63,312 nucleotides of DNA from CAZEAN01 sp964510225. GTDB taxonomy: Bacteria > Planctomycetota > Planctomycetia > Isosphaerales > Isosphaeraceae. The notes under the pieces were generated by a model. That model ran no database searches. It was given only the letters and a program-made list of their open reading frames with translations, and was not told the origin of the DNA. Positions 19,411-28,826 of this stretch are shown here, one piece after another. The DNA is taken from contig CAZEAN010000017.1 in assembly GCA_964510225.1 (NCBI GenBank), positions 1 to 63,312 on the forward strand, given 5' to 3'. Position 1 is the first letter of the stretch. Every line of letters starts with the position of its first letter. A program made the position numbers and the translations under genes.

Positions 19411-22400
19411 CTATTTAGATGGAGTGTCCCCCTGGAGAATGAGGGCGGTACCATTGTGTTGGAGGATCAGACGACGGCCGTCCGGGGTGAAGACGAGTGT
19501 GGGTTCGACCGCAGGAGACAACCCCCCAGCGAGTGGGGGAGCGGTCGGGAGCCTGAATTCGTAGATCCGCTGTTTGGTTGGCAGATTCCAAAAGCGAATG
19601 ACATCGGAACCGTTTCTGGTAACGATGAGTCGCCCATTGGGGCTGAACGCGACTCCCTTGACTTCATCAGGGTGGGCAAGCACGTCGAACACAACCTCTC
19701 CAGAGTCGAGATCGCGCACGATCAGACGGCGATCATTCCCAACCGACGCCAGGCATTGACCGTCAGAAGAGAAGGTGAGCGCAGTAACCGATTGTCGGTG
19801 TTCCTCGAATCGGACAAGTTCTTCACCAGATTCGGGGTCGTAGAGCAAAATGTCATTCCCGACACCGATGGCCAGGGCACTGTCGTCGGGAGCATACTCA
19901 AGGAGGTGATTGGTGTGCGGGCGTTCGGGATGGTCAACCGGAATGAGACGGGCCTCGGCGAACTCGTCGAGGTCATAGACCAGAATCTGCGTCTCGTATG
20001 GAAATGGTGCGTGCGTCGGCTTAGTCAGGCTGACTGCCATCATCCTCCCCGTGTGATCCGAAGCCAATGCATGGGGGCAATAGTTGGCAAATCGTTCGGA
20101 GTTGATTCGTAAGCAATCTAATTGAAGATCATATGCTGTCAAGCGAGGGCGAGGAAACGGTACACGCGACACACCCGGAGGGGAGAACCAGTTATCTCGT
20201 CGACGGATCGTAAACAGAAATCGGCCGTCGGTCGAAATGCAGAAATCGATGAATGATGCACCCAGGTCAGTAGGAAGGGGGAACGAGTGTTGGACCACGC
20301 CCGAATTCAGATCCCGAAACTCCACTCGATCAGCAACCTTCTGGTAGGTCTGGATTCGTTTCAAATCATTCTTCAAGGTGACCAAAGCCGTACCCGATGA
20401 ATCGAGTCCAACGTTCCAGATGTGATTGTCGACAATGAACTTCCAGGGGGGCTCGGAGCGCAGCGATTCCCAACGCTTTATCCGACCGTCACCCCCAGTC
20501 GAGATTAGCTCACGCCCCGACGGCGTCGCAGTGAGTCCGAAGATGCGCCCCTCGTGTGCAACCCAGGATCGACGATTGTCGCTTGTCGGATCGTCGGCCG
20601 AAATCGGATGGAGGTGGATCATGCCGCTCCGGTCTGGGATCGCCAAAAGGCGGTCACTGTCCAGGAACGTTGCTCGCGCGATCGGGTCCTTAAAATGGGC
20701 TTCATCGATGATCCGTTGTTCCTGCCACAAATAAACGAACACAGATTTGATCGTACAGAGGAGGAGCAGCGTTCCGTCTTCCGAAAACGCCGCTGACTTG
20801 ACAGGTCCAGTAGCTTCGCGCTGCCAAACGCAGGACGCTGGCTCAGTCTCAACGTCATAAATGGCACAGTGCTGTCGCGGCCCGGTCACTGCGATGTATC
20901 GACCGTCGGTGGTAGCAGCTAACGACGTCACGTGGGGATTGTTGTTGTCACCCGTCGGCATCTGCAACGATCCGACTGGTGAGCCGTCCGATACATTCCA
21001 GAGACGGACGACTGTTTCCTGGCCAGACGTCGCGAGCAACTGACCGTCTCGGAGGAAGACGGATTGCAGCGCAATCCCATTGTCGACAGCCTGGGTCGAC
21101 CAGAGTTCTTCTCCACTCGACAAATCCCAAAGACGTAGTGTCTGATCGTCGCCGATGGTCGCAACCGTTTTCCCTTCGGGGGTGAACGCAACGTCGTTGA
21201 CCTCGATCTGCTCTGTTTCGAGAGTCTGTACGAGGTGATCGTCTGGTTGCTTGTAGAACCGTACAACAGCGTCGGCACCAGCAACAGCCAAGAGTTCGCC
21301 ATCGGGTGAATACTGCGCGAGGTACTGTGCGGCTGGTACCTCGTCGATGAGGGTGAAGTCGTGCCGATCGATCGCATTCAAGAAGAACCAGGCAAAGTCC
21401 CGGAGATCCTCTTCCCCTTTTGGAGGAATCTGTCGGTCGAGATACTCGTGCATCTCTAAGGGAGACCCGTTGCGCCGAGCATCATTGGCAACCTTAAGGT
21501 CGCTCACATAGTTTAATTCGCGGAGCCTCCGATTGGTCTCGCGTAATCGAGCCGCCGCTCGGATGGCGTCGCTGCTCGCCTTGTCGGCTGTAATCCGTTC
21601 CTCTCTGACCTCCTCAAGGGCCTCTTCAATCTTAGCACTGGCATGAGCGAGCTGAATGACGGCAGCGGCCAGAGTGAGTATCACAACCAGCATCATTGCC
21701 ACCGCCGCAAGTACTGTGGAGCGATGGCGGGCTCCCCACTTGGCAAGGCGGTCGATGAGCGATGGCCGTCGGGCAAGGATGGGGCGATGATTCAGAAATC
21801 GCCCTAGATCGTCAGCCACCTCCGAGGCATTGTGATAGCGCTCCGTCGGAGCCTTCGCCATCATCTTGGTGACGATCGTCTCCAAGTCGACGGGTAGACT
21901 GGGGATCATCTGCCGTAGTGCAACCGGCTCTTCCGTGCAAATCTGCCGGACTAAAGTTCCGGGCTCATCGGGAAGGAAGGCCGGTCGGAGTGCAAACAGT
22001 TCGTAGAGAGTAACACCCAGACTGTAGATGTCGGTCCGATGGTCTACGATGCTCTCACGTGGCGCAGCCTGCTCGGGGCTCATGTAGCGCAAGGTACCGA
22101 TCAGATCCCCGGTCGCCGTGACGTTTGCAGTTCCTGGCCAGCGTGCGAGTCCGAAGTCGACGATGCTGAGGTTCCCCTCCAAATCAACCAGCAGGTTGCC
22201 CGGTTTGATGTCCCGATGAAGGACGCCTTGACCATGGGCATGGGCAAGAGCCTCGGCAGCTTGGATTCCGAGACTCACTACCGATCGAATATAGATTCGC
22301 CCCAGGCTTGACGAATCAGTGTCCTCCGACTTACGCTCCTCGACCGACAATCGGGAAAGGTCGGGCTGAGTCTCGACGTCGGTAGCCGGGTTCATTGTTC

Positions 22401-23040
22401 CCTGGAGGACTAACCGAACAAAATCTCGGATCGGGGCATCCGCAATCCTCTCATCGTCTGCTTCAGCTCGGATGTACTGGATCACCTCCGAAAGGCTGAC
22501 CCCCTCAATAAGGGACATCGCAAAATGAGGGAGTTCTGGGTCTTGGCCGATCGCGAAGATCTGGACAATATTCTTGTGCTCCAAGGAAGCAGCAATACGG
22601 GCCTCTGATTGAAAACGGAGACGCCGCTTCTGGTCGAGACCCGCAAGATGGGGCAAGACCTTGAGTGCTACGGTACGACCGAGGCTGAGCTGCGTTGCCT
22701 CAAAGACGATACCCATCCCGCCGCGACCGATCTCGCGGTGCAGGAGGAAATCTCCGAGCCGGCCTATCCCCTCTCCCGATTCGTCCTTTTGGAGGAGCGC
22801 ACCGATTGCCGAGAGTTCGTTCGCAGAGGATTTCCCGATCCAAGCGAGAAAGCCAATCGCAGGCAATAGCGAGGACAACCGAGCGGCCAGCGCTGGTTCG
22901 TCGCGGTGCAAGGCTTCTAGATCGACGGATTCACCCCGAGCGATCCGGTCAGCAAGCTCCGCGGCGCGCTCGGCAATCCCTGGAACGCTCAAGTCTGTCT
23001 CTAATGAAGACAAGACAAACTGTTCACTCTCGGGAATCAT
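19411..23040 (-). CDS. Ser/Thr protein kinase with WD40 propeller
   Basis: A 1209-residue transmembrane kinase. The catalytic domain spans about residues 95-420: glycine loop IGRGGMG, Lys127 in VALKVLP, HRDIKPGN with Asp277, DFG at 295-297 and the SPEQAAPRE activation segment. About 60 acidic residues (190-250) are inserted ahead of the catalytic loop, longer than usual. A transmembrane helix near 440-465 and a short coiled coil (about 470-510) lead to a C-terminal region with many WD40-type repeats (for example GKTVATIGDDQTLRLWDLSSG). It would sense or scaffold through the propeller and phosphorylate cytoplasmic targets. The upstream ECF sigma gene is 12 bases away in the same operon, so sigma and kinase probably form one signalling pair. 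Confidence 0.93.
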   Translation of the reverse strand: MIPESEQFVLSSLETDLSVPGIAERAAELADRIARGESVDLEALHRDEPALAARLSSLLPAIGFLAWIGKSSANELSAIGALLQKDESGEGIGRLGDFLLHREIGRGGMGIVFEATQLSLGRTVALKVLPHLAGLDQKRRLRFQSEARIAASLEHKNIVQIFAIGQDPELPHFAMSLIEGVSLSEVIQYIRAEADDERIADAPIRDFVRLVLQGTMNPATDVETQPDLSRLSVEERKSEDTDSSSLGRIYIRSVVSLGIQAAEALAHAHGQGVLHRDIKPGNLLVDLEGNLSIVDFGLARWPGTANVTATGDLIGTLRYMSPEQAAPRESIVDHRTDIYSLGVTLYELFALRPAFLPDEPGTLVRQICTEEPVALRQMIPSLPVDLETIVTKMMAKAPTERYHNASEVADDLGRFLNHRPILARRPSLIDRLAKWGARHRSTVLAAVAMMLVVILTLAAAVIQLAHASAKIEEALEEVREERITADKASSDAIRAAARLRETNRRLRELNYVSDLKVANDARRNGSPLEMHEYLDRQIPPKGEEDLRDFAWFFLNAIDRHDFTLIDEVPAAQYLAQYSPDGELLAVAGADAVVRFYKQPDDHLVQTLETEQIEVNDVAFTPEGKTVATIGDDQTLRLWDLSSGEELWSTQAVDNGIALQSVFLRDGQLLATSGQETVVRLWNVSDGSPVGSLQMPTGDNNNPHVTSLAATTDGRYIAVTGPRQHCAIYDVETEPASCVWQREATGPVKSAAFSEDGTLLLLCTIKSVFVYLWQEQRIIDEAHFKDPIARATFLDSDRLLAIPDRSGMIHLHPISADDPTSDNRRSWVAHEGRIFGLTATPSGRELISTGGDGRIKRWESLRSEPPWKFIVDNHIWNVGLDSSGTALVTLKNDLKRIQTYQKVADRVEFRDLNSGVVQHSFPLPTDLGASFIDFCISTDGRFLFTIRRRDNWFSPPGVSRVPFPRPRLTAYDLQLDCLRINSERFANYCPHALASDHTGRMMAVSLTKPTHAPFPYETQILVYDLDEFAEARLIPVDHPERPHTNHLLEYAPDDSALAIGVGNDILLYDPESGEELVRFEEHRQSVTALTFSSDGQCLASVGNDRRLIVRDLDSGEVVFDVLAHPDEVKGVAFSPNGRLIVTRNGSDVIRFWNLPTKQRIYEFRLPTAPPLAGGLSPAVEPTLVFTPDGRRLILQHNGTALILQGDTPSK

Positions 23041-23052
23041 CGTGACATATCT

Positions 23053-23706
23053 CTATTCATCGCGTGCTTGGTTCATGATCTGCCCTATTCTTTGAATCGC
23101 TCGAAAGTGCCGAATCTTCACTGCGTTCTCAGTAATTCCGAGCGTCGCAGCAATCTCAGCGAATTCAAGGTCTTCCAAATAGCGCATGATCAGCACTTCA
23201 CGGTCGTACGCGCGGAGCTGTAAGAGCATCTGGTGCAGCAAGTCCGCCCTTTCAGCCCTGAGAAGCCGCCCACTTGGCCGTGAACCCGAATCGATGAAGT
23301 GTTCTGCGAGCCGGGTCGATGAGGCGTCAGTCATCGATGGAAGCGGCTTCGCCTCACGATCGACCGATCGCCGTTGGGCCTGGACGTGCTTTCGATAGGC
23401 TTCGACAAGCCGGTCTTCCGTCAGTCTCCTGAGCCAGGGGAAGAAAGGCAAGGGGCGCTCGACCAGAAAATCATGGAGCCGTCTTGATGCGTCGATCAGC
23501 GTCTCCTGAACGATATCCGATGGACTGACCCGACTTGCCACCCGAGGGTCAAGCCGAACAGCGACCAGCCGCCGGAGTCGACGCCGATACTTCTCGAAGA
23601 GCTGAGACCGCGCCTCCTCGTCACCTTGCATGACCTGTTGCAGAAGCTGGTCGGTCTGGGTTTCATCGAAAATCGTTGAATCCGACATCGGTTCGTTCGA
23701 TCCCAT
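23053..23706 (-). CDS. ECF sigma factor partnered with the WD40 kinase
   Basis: Sigma-70 family protein of about 217 residues. Region 2 includes LLQQVMQGDEEARSQLFEKYRRRL and VSPSDIVQETLIDASRRLHDFL. Region 4 has the helix-turn-helix EFAEIAATLGITENAVKIRHFRAI. It is the promoter-recognition partner of the kinase encoded 12 bases downstream; in planctomycetes such kinases are thought to control the activity of the adjacent sigma factor. The longest frame begins with TTG at 23742, but ATG codons at 23706 and 23688 fit better; 23706 is used here. Neither has a strong ribosome-binding site. Confidence 0.88.
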   Translation of the reverse strand: MGSNEPMSDSTIFDETQTDQLLQQVMQGDEEARSQLFEKYRRRLRRLVAVRLDPRVASRVSPSDIVQETLIDASRRLHDFLVERPLPFFPWLRRLTEDRLVEAYRKHVQAQRRSVDREAKPLPSMTDASSTRLAEHFIDSGSRPSGRLLRAERADLLHQMLLQLRAYDREVLIMRYLEDLEFAEIAATLGITENAVKIRHFRAIQRIGQIMNQARDE

Positions 23707-23742
23707 CACGACCCCGGTCCCCACATCGTGATCTCTTCCCAA

Positions 23743-24328
23743 GAAAGTGGGAATCGGCGAGGAGCCGACAGCGCCACCAGAGAGATCAGTCCCTCACCAT
23801 TCTTATGTCTCGGGCACGATAGTCCCGGTTCCACTCTTACTCGAAGTGCGCATCCATTGACGACGGGTGCTACCGGTTCAACATACTCAGAGCCCCAAGG
23901 TAAGATCCGTAGAAGCTTCGCATCAGGTGTCAGAGTAGTGACCACCTCGACCCAACCGAAGCCGCGCTCGTCGAGGAGCCCTACAAGCGGTGTATCGACT
24001 CAGCCTGGATCTATTTAAGCGAAGGCCAGTTCCTCGTACTTTAGGGTCGGCTCAAGAGGCCGAGGAGGTGGCTCTCCCGTCAACTCCGACAAGGATCCGA
24101 ATGGCATTTGTCCCTCGGTTCCGACATCGGAAGCCAGCAATTAAGAGCCTCCACAGAAGATGAATCTCGTTTGAAGAGCTGAAGAACAACTTGTTGACAG
24201 CCACTCCGACAAAGGTTAAACATTAGGATTGAGGAGAGGTCGTTCTACATACAGACTTGGTCGTCGGTTCTGGTGGCAGATGCAGGATCGAGACCTGAGC
24301 GGGCATCGGGAAGGAAGGAGAGCCGACC
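23743..24328. other. Non-coding spacer before the DUF1501 gene
   Basis: This divergent spacer of about 590 bases separates the sigma-kinase operon (minus) from the DUF1501 gene (plus). No recognisable protein, RNA or repeat was found. Short open stretches exist on both strands but lack ribosome-binding sites and family similarity. Promoters for both flanking operons must lie here. Confidence 0.5.
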
Positions 24329-25687
24329 ATGCTGACGATCTTCGGCCAGAAAGCAGGCGGGTTCTGTGACGGAATTAGCCGTCGGGGCTTTCTTAAAATC
24401 GGTGGCTTGGCCTTCGGGTCGAGTCTCGTGACGCTTCCGGAAATTCTTCGCGCCGAGGAAGTTGCGCGCACGATCGGGAAGACCCCGAAGCGACATAAGG
24501 CTGTCATTAATATTTTCCTCGCAGGCGGCCCACCCCATCAAGACATGTTCGACCTCAAGCCCGAGGCTCCTGAAGAAGTCCGCGGCGAATTCAAGCCGAT
24601 CGAAACCAACGTTCCAGGGATCTTCATCGGCGAAACCTTCCCCAAGCTCGCTGGCTTGATGGATAAGTCCGTTGTCATTCGGTCGATTGTCGGTGCGACC
24701 GGACGTCACGACCTCTATCAATGTAACGCCGGCTACCGGTTCGATGATCTCCAAGCCCTCGGTGGTCGCCCGAGCATCGGTGCGGTCATCAGCGCTATGC
24801 AGGGACCGGTCGATCCTTCCGTCCCGCCGTTCGTCGGATTGGCCGATACCACCCGACACGTCCCTTGGAGTGATCCCGGTGCGACTGGCTTCCTCGGTGC
24901 CTCCCACGCTCCGTTCAAGCCCGATGGCCCAGCGCTCGAGAACATGACCCTCAACGGGATCACCACTGATCGCCTCGCCGATCGCCGGAACCTTCTCCGG
25001 AGCTTCGATCAACTCCGACGCGAAGTCGATGCCACCGGCGCTCTTGAAGGCGTCGACTCCTCCACCGCCTTGGCCTTCGACGTCTTAAGCTCCAGCAAGC
25101 TCGTTGACGCCCTCGACCTCTCCAACGAAGACCCTCGGATCCGTGACAAGTACGGGGACGGGAAACCGTATCAATATCAGTACGACGGCGCACCGACCTG
25201 CAACGATCAACTGTTAATGGCCCGTCGACTCGTTGAAGCAGGCGTCCGTTGTGTCAGCCTGAGCTACGGTCGTTGGGATAGCCACGGCAAAAACTTCGAC
25301 CTCGTCCGTGACCACGGCTCGAAACTCGACCAATGCCTCTCGGCCTTGATCGAAGATCTCGACGCCCGCGACATGCTCGATGACACCGTCGTGATCGCTT
25401 GGGGTGAATTCGGGCGGACGCCGAAGATCAACAACAACGCCGGCCGAGACCATTGGCCGCAGGTCTCGTGTGCCTTCATCGCCGGTGGTGGACTCAACAC
25501 CGGCCAGGTGATCGGTGCCACCAATCGTCTCGGCGAACGAGCCGTCAGTCGACCGGTTCACTTCAAGGAAGTTCTCGCGACGTTGTACCACAGCCTCGGG
25601 ATCGACGTTAGCCAAGACACCATTGATGATCCCGCCGGCCGACCACAGTACCCGGTCGACATGGCACCACTTGCTGAGTTGGTGTAA
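24329..25687 (+). CDS. DUF1501 Tat-exported protein
   Basis: A 452-residue protein of the planctomycete/verrucomicrobial DUF1501 family, distantly related to sulfatases/alkaline phosphatases. The N-terminus has a twin-arginine signal (SRRGFLKIGG) and a hydrophobic segment. Conserved blocks are visible: FLAGGPPHQDMFDLKPEAP, FGRTPKINNNAGRDHWP and a C-terminal LYHSLGID. The protein is probably periplasmic. In many planctomycetes this gene sits directly behind a DUF1549/DUF1553 cytochrome-type gene; here no such partner is present and the gene is followed at once by a strong terminator. The ATG follows a modest GGAG-like sequence. Confidence 0.9.
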   Translation: MLTIFGQKAGGFCDGISRRGFLKIGGLAFGSSLVTLPEILRAEEVARTIGKTPKRHKAVINIFLAGGPPHQDMFDLKPEAPEEVRGEFKPIETNVPGIFIGETFPKLAGLMDKSVVIRSIVGATGRHDLYQCNAGYRFDDLQALGGRPSIGAVISAMQGPVDPSVPPFVGLADTTRHVPWSDPGATGFLGASHAPFKPDGPALENMTLNGITTDRLADRRNLLRSFDQLRREVDATGALEGVDSSTALAFDVLSSSKLVDALDLSNEDPRIRDKYGDGKPYQYQYDGAPTCNDQLLMARRLVEAGVRCVSLSYGRWDSHGKNFDLVRDHGSKLDQCLSALIEDLDARDMLDDTVVIAWGEFGRTPKINNNAGRDHWPQVSCAFIAGGGLNTGQVIGATNRLGERAVSRPVHFKEVLATLYHSLGIDVSQDTIDDPAGRPQYPVDMAPLAELV

Positions 25688-25721
25688 GTCTCGGCTTAAC
25701 AAGATACCAGATCGCTAAGAA

Positions 25722-25763
25722 AACGCCGATCGACGGAATACCGTCGATCGGCGTTCTTTATTT
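25722..25763 (+). terminator. Rho-independent terminator after DUF1501
   Basis: A perfect 13-base stem, CGCCGATCGACGG at 25724-25736 and its complement at 25741-25753, with a four-base AATA loop, is followed by TTCTTTATTT. An A-rich stretch precedes it. The structure is symmetric, but the T-tract lies on the plus strand, directly after the DUF1501 gene. Confidence 0.9.
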
Positions 25764-26075
25764 GAACATCGTCAATTCGCCATTCGCTCGCGCATCTTAC
25801 AGATCGTCCGACCAGCAAACAAACTCACCAGGATAGAACGGCTCAGAGTGGAACGGGAAACCGTCGCATGAGCAAATCGCATGAGTCATTCTTTACCAAT
25901 TATTCATTAGACAATCGGCGTTGCTGATTGATCCGATAGAGAAGCGAATCGAGAACTACCGGCCATTGCACAAGATTCGAGAGTGGAAGGAACCCTCAGG
26001 TAGGCCCCAGCCCTACCTCAACGATTCGGTTGCGTTCAGATCCACAGCAGCGGAGTCGAAGGAGATAGACCATTG
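25764..26075. other. Spacer before the PEP-CTERM gene
   Basis: About 310 bases between the terminator and the PEP-CTERM gene with no recognisable gene. It presumably holds that gene's promoter; no clear promoter elements were assigned. Confidence 0.4.
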
Positions 26076-27092
26076 ATGAACAACAACACTCAGGGGCTTC
26101 GTCTTAGAGGCCTCGCAGCGCTTTGCCTTGCTCTGGGATACGCATCGACCGCCGATGCGGAATCGATCACGATCGTTGGTCAACCAACCTTTTTTTCTGA
26201 GTCCAGGGTTGAGGAAAACCGGGGGTCCACCAGACCGCCCGCCGTCGGATTCATCTCGAGTTCCTCATACAACGGGCGCGGGAGTTCAGGAACGATTTCA
26301 AGCATTGACGGTCCCTTCATTCCGTCGCCCGTCGTCTTCGATCCCACTGAGGCGAAGGGGGAATCGTCCAACACCCAATTGAAGAGCTTAAGTCGGGCAT
26401 CCGGCGACATCCTCTTTCGGAATGATCGGAACGACCCCTTTCCTTTCGTCCTCGCAAGGAATACGTCGGTTACAACTCGTTACTTCTCTTTCTCTTCGGT
26501 CGATCCGACCGTCCCCCTCGATTTCATCAGCTTCTTGACCGGCGAGCTAACCACGTTCCGGGGGATTGCCGAGTCGCTCCGAGACGTCTATGCCTCGATG
26601 AGCTTCGGGCTCCAGATCATCGACACCAATAACCAAGTGCTCGCGGATGTATTCCAAGTCTCGGCGGTGAATCGTCGGCAGTTTAGCAGTTCGTTCTTCT
26701 TGAGCACCTTAGCAACCGGGGCCGCCGATCTAACCGACTGGCAAAGCGCGATCGACGGCACCCTCGATACAACCGGCGGCACGCTCGACATCAGCTACCT
26801 CCGCAGGTTCGAGAACGCCTTCAACGCTCCCGTAGACACGATCCTGGGTTTCCAGTGGACGCTCCAGACCGAAGCATTCATGGAGGGAGCGGGTGTCAGC
26901 GGGCAATTCGAGTCGGACTTCTTCACGACTGCCGACTTCGGGTTGGAGATCAATTCGTCGGCGGCAGGGGTTGCGACGATGACCGAGGTACTCTCCGTCC
27001 CAGCGATGATCCCTGAGCCGTCGAGCCTCCTGCTGTCAGCCCTTGGCGTGATCGGAGTCGTTGGCCTGATCGCTCGCCGAAAAGCTTGCTAA
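26076..27092 (+). CDS. PEP-CTERM surface protein
   Basis: A 338-residue exported protein with a signal peptide (about residues 1-28, ending TADA) and a C-terminal sorting tripartite signal: the PEPSS motif, a hydrophobic helix and the basic tail RRKAC. PEP-CTERM proteins are processed by exosortase and associated with extracellular polymers. The middle portion has no domain I recognise and is rich in Ser, Thr, Asn and Phe, as is usual in this class. The ATG at 26076 follows GGAG (26061-26064); the TTG three bases upstream is not needed. No exosortase gene is in the window. Confidence 0.85.
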   Translation: MNNNTQGLRLRGLAALCLALGYASTADAESITIVGQPTFFSESRVEENRGSTRPPAVGFISSSSYNGRGSSGTISSIDGPFIPSPVVFDPTEAKGESSNTQLKSLSRASGDILFRNDRNDPFPFVLARNTSVTTRYFSFSSVDPTVPLDFISFLTGELTTFRGIAESLRDVYASMSFGLQIIDTNNQVLADVFQVSAVNRRQFSSSFFLSTLATGAADLTDWQSAIDGTLDTTGGTLDISYLRRFENAFNAPVDTILGFQWTLQTEAFMEGAGVSGQFESDFFTTADFGLEINSSAAGVATMTEVLSVPAMIPEPSSLLLSALGVIGVVGLIARRKAC

Positions 27093-27112
27093 TGGATTAA
27101 ACTTCCAACCAA

Positions 27113-27142
27113 CCGCTCGGACAACATCCCTTGTCCGAGCGG
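27113..27142. terminator. Stem-loop after PEP-CTERM gene
   Basis: CCGCTCGGACAA at 27113-27124 pairs perfectly with 27131-27142 around the six-base loop CATCCC, 20 bases after the PEP-CTERM stop codon. No T-tract follows, so it may be an RNA-stabilising hairpin or an atypical terminator rather than a classic intrinsic terminator. Confidence 0.6.
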
Positions 27143-27303
27143 CCAAGTAGGATCAGGAACTCAAGGAACGAGTGACTCGTATGGCAATTGTAGCTAGCCC
27201 GAGGACGGAATCCTACGAATGTCGGAGACCAAGAAATGTCAGCAGTTTTGGCTTCCCACCACACTTGTGTTGCACCCAGGATCCCGTGCTTACAACTGGA
27301 TCG

Positions 27304-28329
27304 TTAGTACCGATCAGCGCTGATGACTTCACGCCCGGCAATGGTGCCGAGGGCTCGCCAAGTACTTAGATCGATCGTCTCCTTGATCAACCTAACTGAG
27401 CCATCCCCAAGCAGGATGTTCACACCGCCAGGGTGCCAACTCCGGCTATTGACGGCGGCAAAAGTCGGCCCACCGTTCGTCTCACGTTGACCGTTAATGT
27501 CAAGATCAAACTGACCATCGAGTGATCGAACCTCGAAATTGGGCGGCCACGACGTCGTAACTCCTGATTGGTGGACATGACCGTCTGCCCATTCAGTATG
27601 GCTGCTTGTCCGGAGCCGCCCGCAGCGGCCGTCATACTCTGGCACCAATTCGTAGGGATCGCCAATGCCAGGGTAAACAGCAGTCGGATCATTCACATTT
27701 GTTAATTCACCGCAATCCCTGTAGTAAGCCTGGTAGGTCTTTACCTCTGCAGCGATGATCGACTGGCTAAGCCCGTCCTTGAACTCGGCGATTGACCGGC
27801 TCCGGTTGACTCCAAAAGCTCCTCGATTCTTAGTGCTTCCGAAACCGCCCCAGATGTACCAATCCCCCATGGAAAACCCGTAGTTCGTAATCCCGGCCTC
27901 ACCGAAACTGTGCTGCGACACCTGATCGTTCGGCTCACTTGGACAGAGGAAAACCGAGATCATCTGACGAGTAATCGTCACATTATCGGGGTGACTGTAC
28001 GATTCAGTGAAGTTTACAGCGTCATACATCGGTCCCTGTTCCAAATAGGGCAGGATCCGCCCATGAACGCTCCAGCCACCGAACCAGGTGACTTCATTGC
28101 CCCTCCCCAGCATCGACAATGCTTGGGGATAAACGCCTAAGGAACTCTCGTAGTTCGCCAGTCCCAAACCGAGTTGCTTCAGGTTGTTTGAGCAATGTGC
28201 TCGTCGGGCGGCTTCACGCGCCGACTGAACCGCTGGCAATAACAGTGCGATCAGAACTCCAATGATCGCAATGACAACCAGCAATTCGATAAGCGTAAAT
28301 CCTTCTGATCTCCCGCGTTCCTGCTTCAC
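27304..28329 (-). CDS. DUF1559 prepilin-like protein
   Basis: A 341-residue planctomycete DUF1559 protein. The N-terminus has a type IV prepilin/pseudopilin cleavage site and helix (EGFTLIELLVVIAIIGVLIA) followed by LLPAVQSAREAARR. The C-terminal DUF1559 domain ends in a conserved HPGGVNILLGDGSVRLIKE block. It is probably processed by a prepilin peptidase and exposed at the surface; its function is unknown, and planctomycetes carry many copies. The GTG start follows GAGGAAG at a suitable distance. It is transcribed convergently with the PEP-CTERM gene. Confidence 0.93.
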   Translation of the reverse strand: MKQERGRSEGFTLIELLVVIAIIGVLIALLLPAVQSAREAARRAHCSNNLKQLGLGLANYESSLGVYPQALSMLGRGNEVTWFGGWSVHGRILPYLEQGPMYDAVNFTESYSHPDNVTITRQMISVFLCPSEPNDQVSQHSFGEAGITNYGFSMGDWYIWGGFGSTKNRGAFGVNRSRSIAEFKDGLSQSIIAAEVKTYQAYYRDCGELTNVNDPTAVYPGIGDPYELVPEYDGRCGRLRTSSHTEWADGHVHQSGVTTSWPPNFEVRSLDGQFDLDINGQRETNGGPTFAAVNSRSWHPGGVNILLGDGSVRLIKETIDLSTWRALGTIAGREVISADRY

Positions 28330-28826
28330 GTGACTTCCTCGGCCAAGATGGTACTGAGATTCTGTCTCAACTAATGGGACCAGGATCCCGAGTCTAGCTA
28401 GGCTCGATAGGTTAAGTCAACGGATCGAATATTCCATCGATACAGAATCTCAATCCAGATAGCGTTACGTTTTCTACTGCCGATCCCTCTCGTCCTGGAG
28501 CGGGACGAGGGGTCGACGGACTAGCTACTATCGAAATCCGAATCGGGAATCCTCAGGCAGAATCCTGCGCACCGAGTCGATGATGAACTAGCACCAAGAA
28601 GGCGAGATCCGCTCGTTCATCGCTGTCGTGGGGCTTCTCGTGATCGTTTGAAGGACCACAGAAGCCATCGACCGGTTGAATCGCGTAAGTAGATTGCAGT
28701 TCTGAAGACACAAGCAAACACAATCTGGGCAATCTTGGACGAATACACAACTTTGATATAAAATAGCGAATACAGGGACCACACACAACATGCCAGATTC
28801 GCTAGTCGCGCGCATCCGGCTACCTG
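28330..28826. other. Divergent spacer upstream of the desaturase
   Basis: Nearly 500 bases between the DUF1559 gene (minus) and the desaturase (plus) with no recognisable gene. A near-palindromic hairpin (CCCTCTCGTCC at about 28485-28495 against GGGACGAGGGG at 28502-28512) is present, without a T-tract on either strand. It may be regulatory. Confidence 0.45.

Noticed and set aside
23907..24020. Short plus-strand frame ending in IYLSEGQFLVL
   Set aside because: Only about 35 codons between stops, no start or ribosome-binding site, no recognised family.
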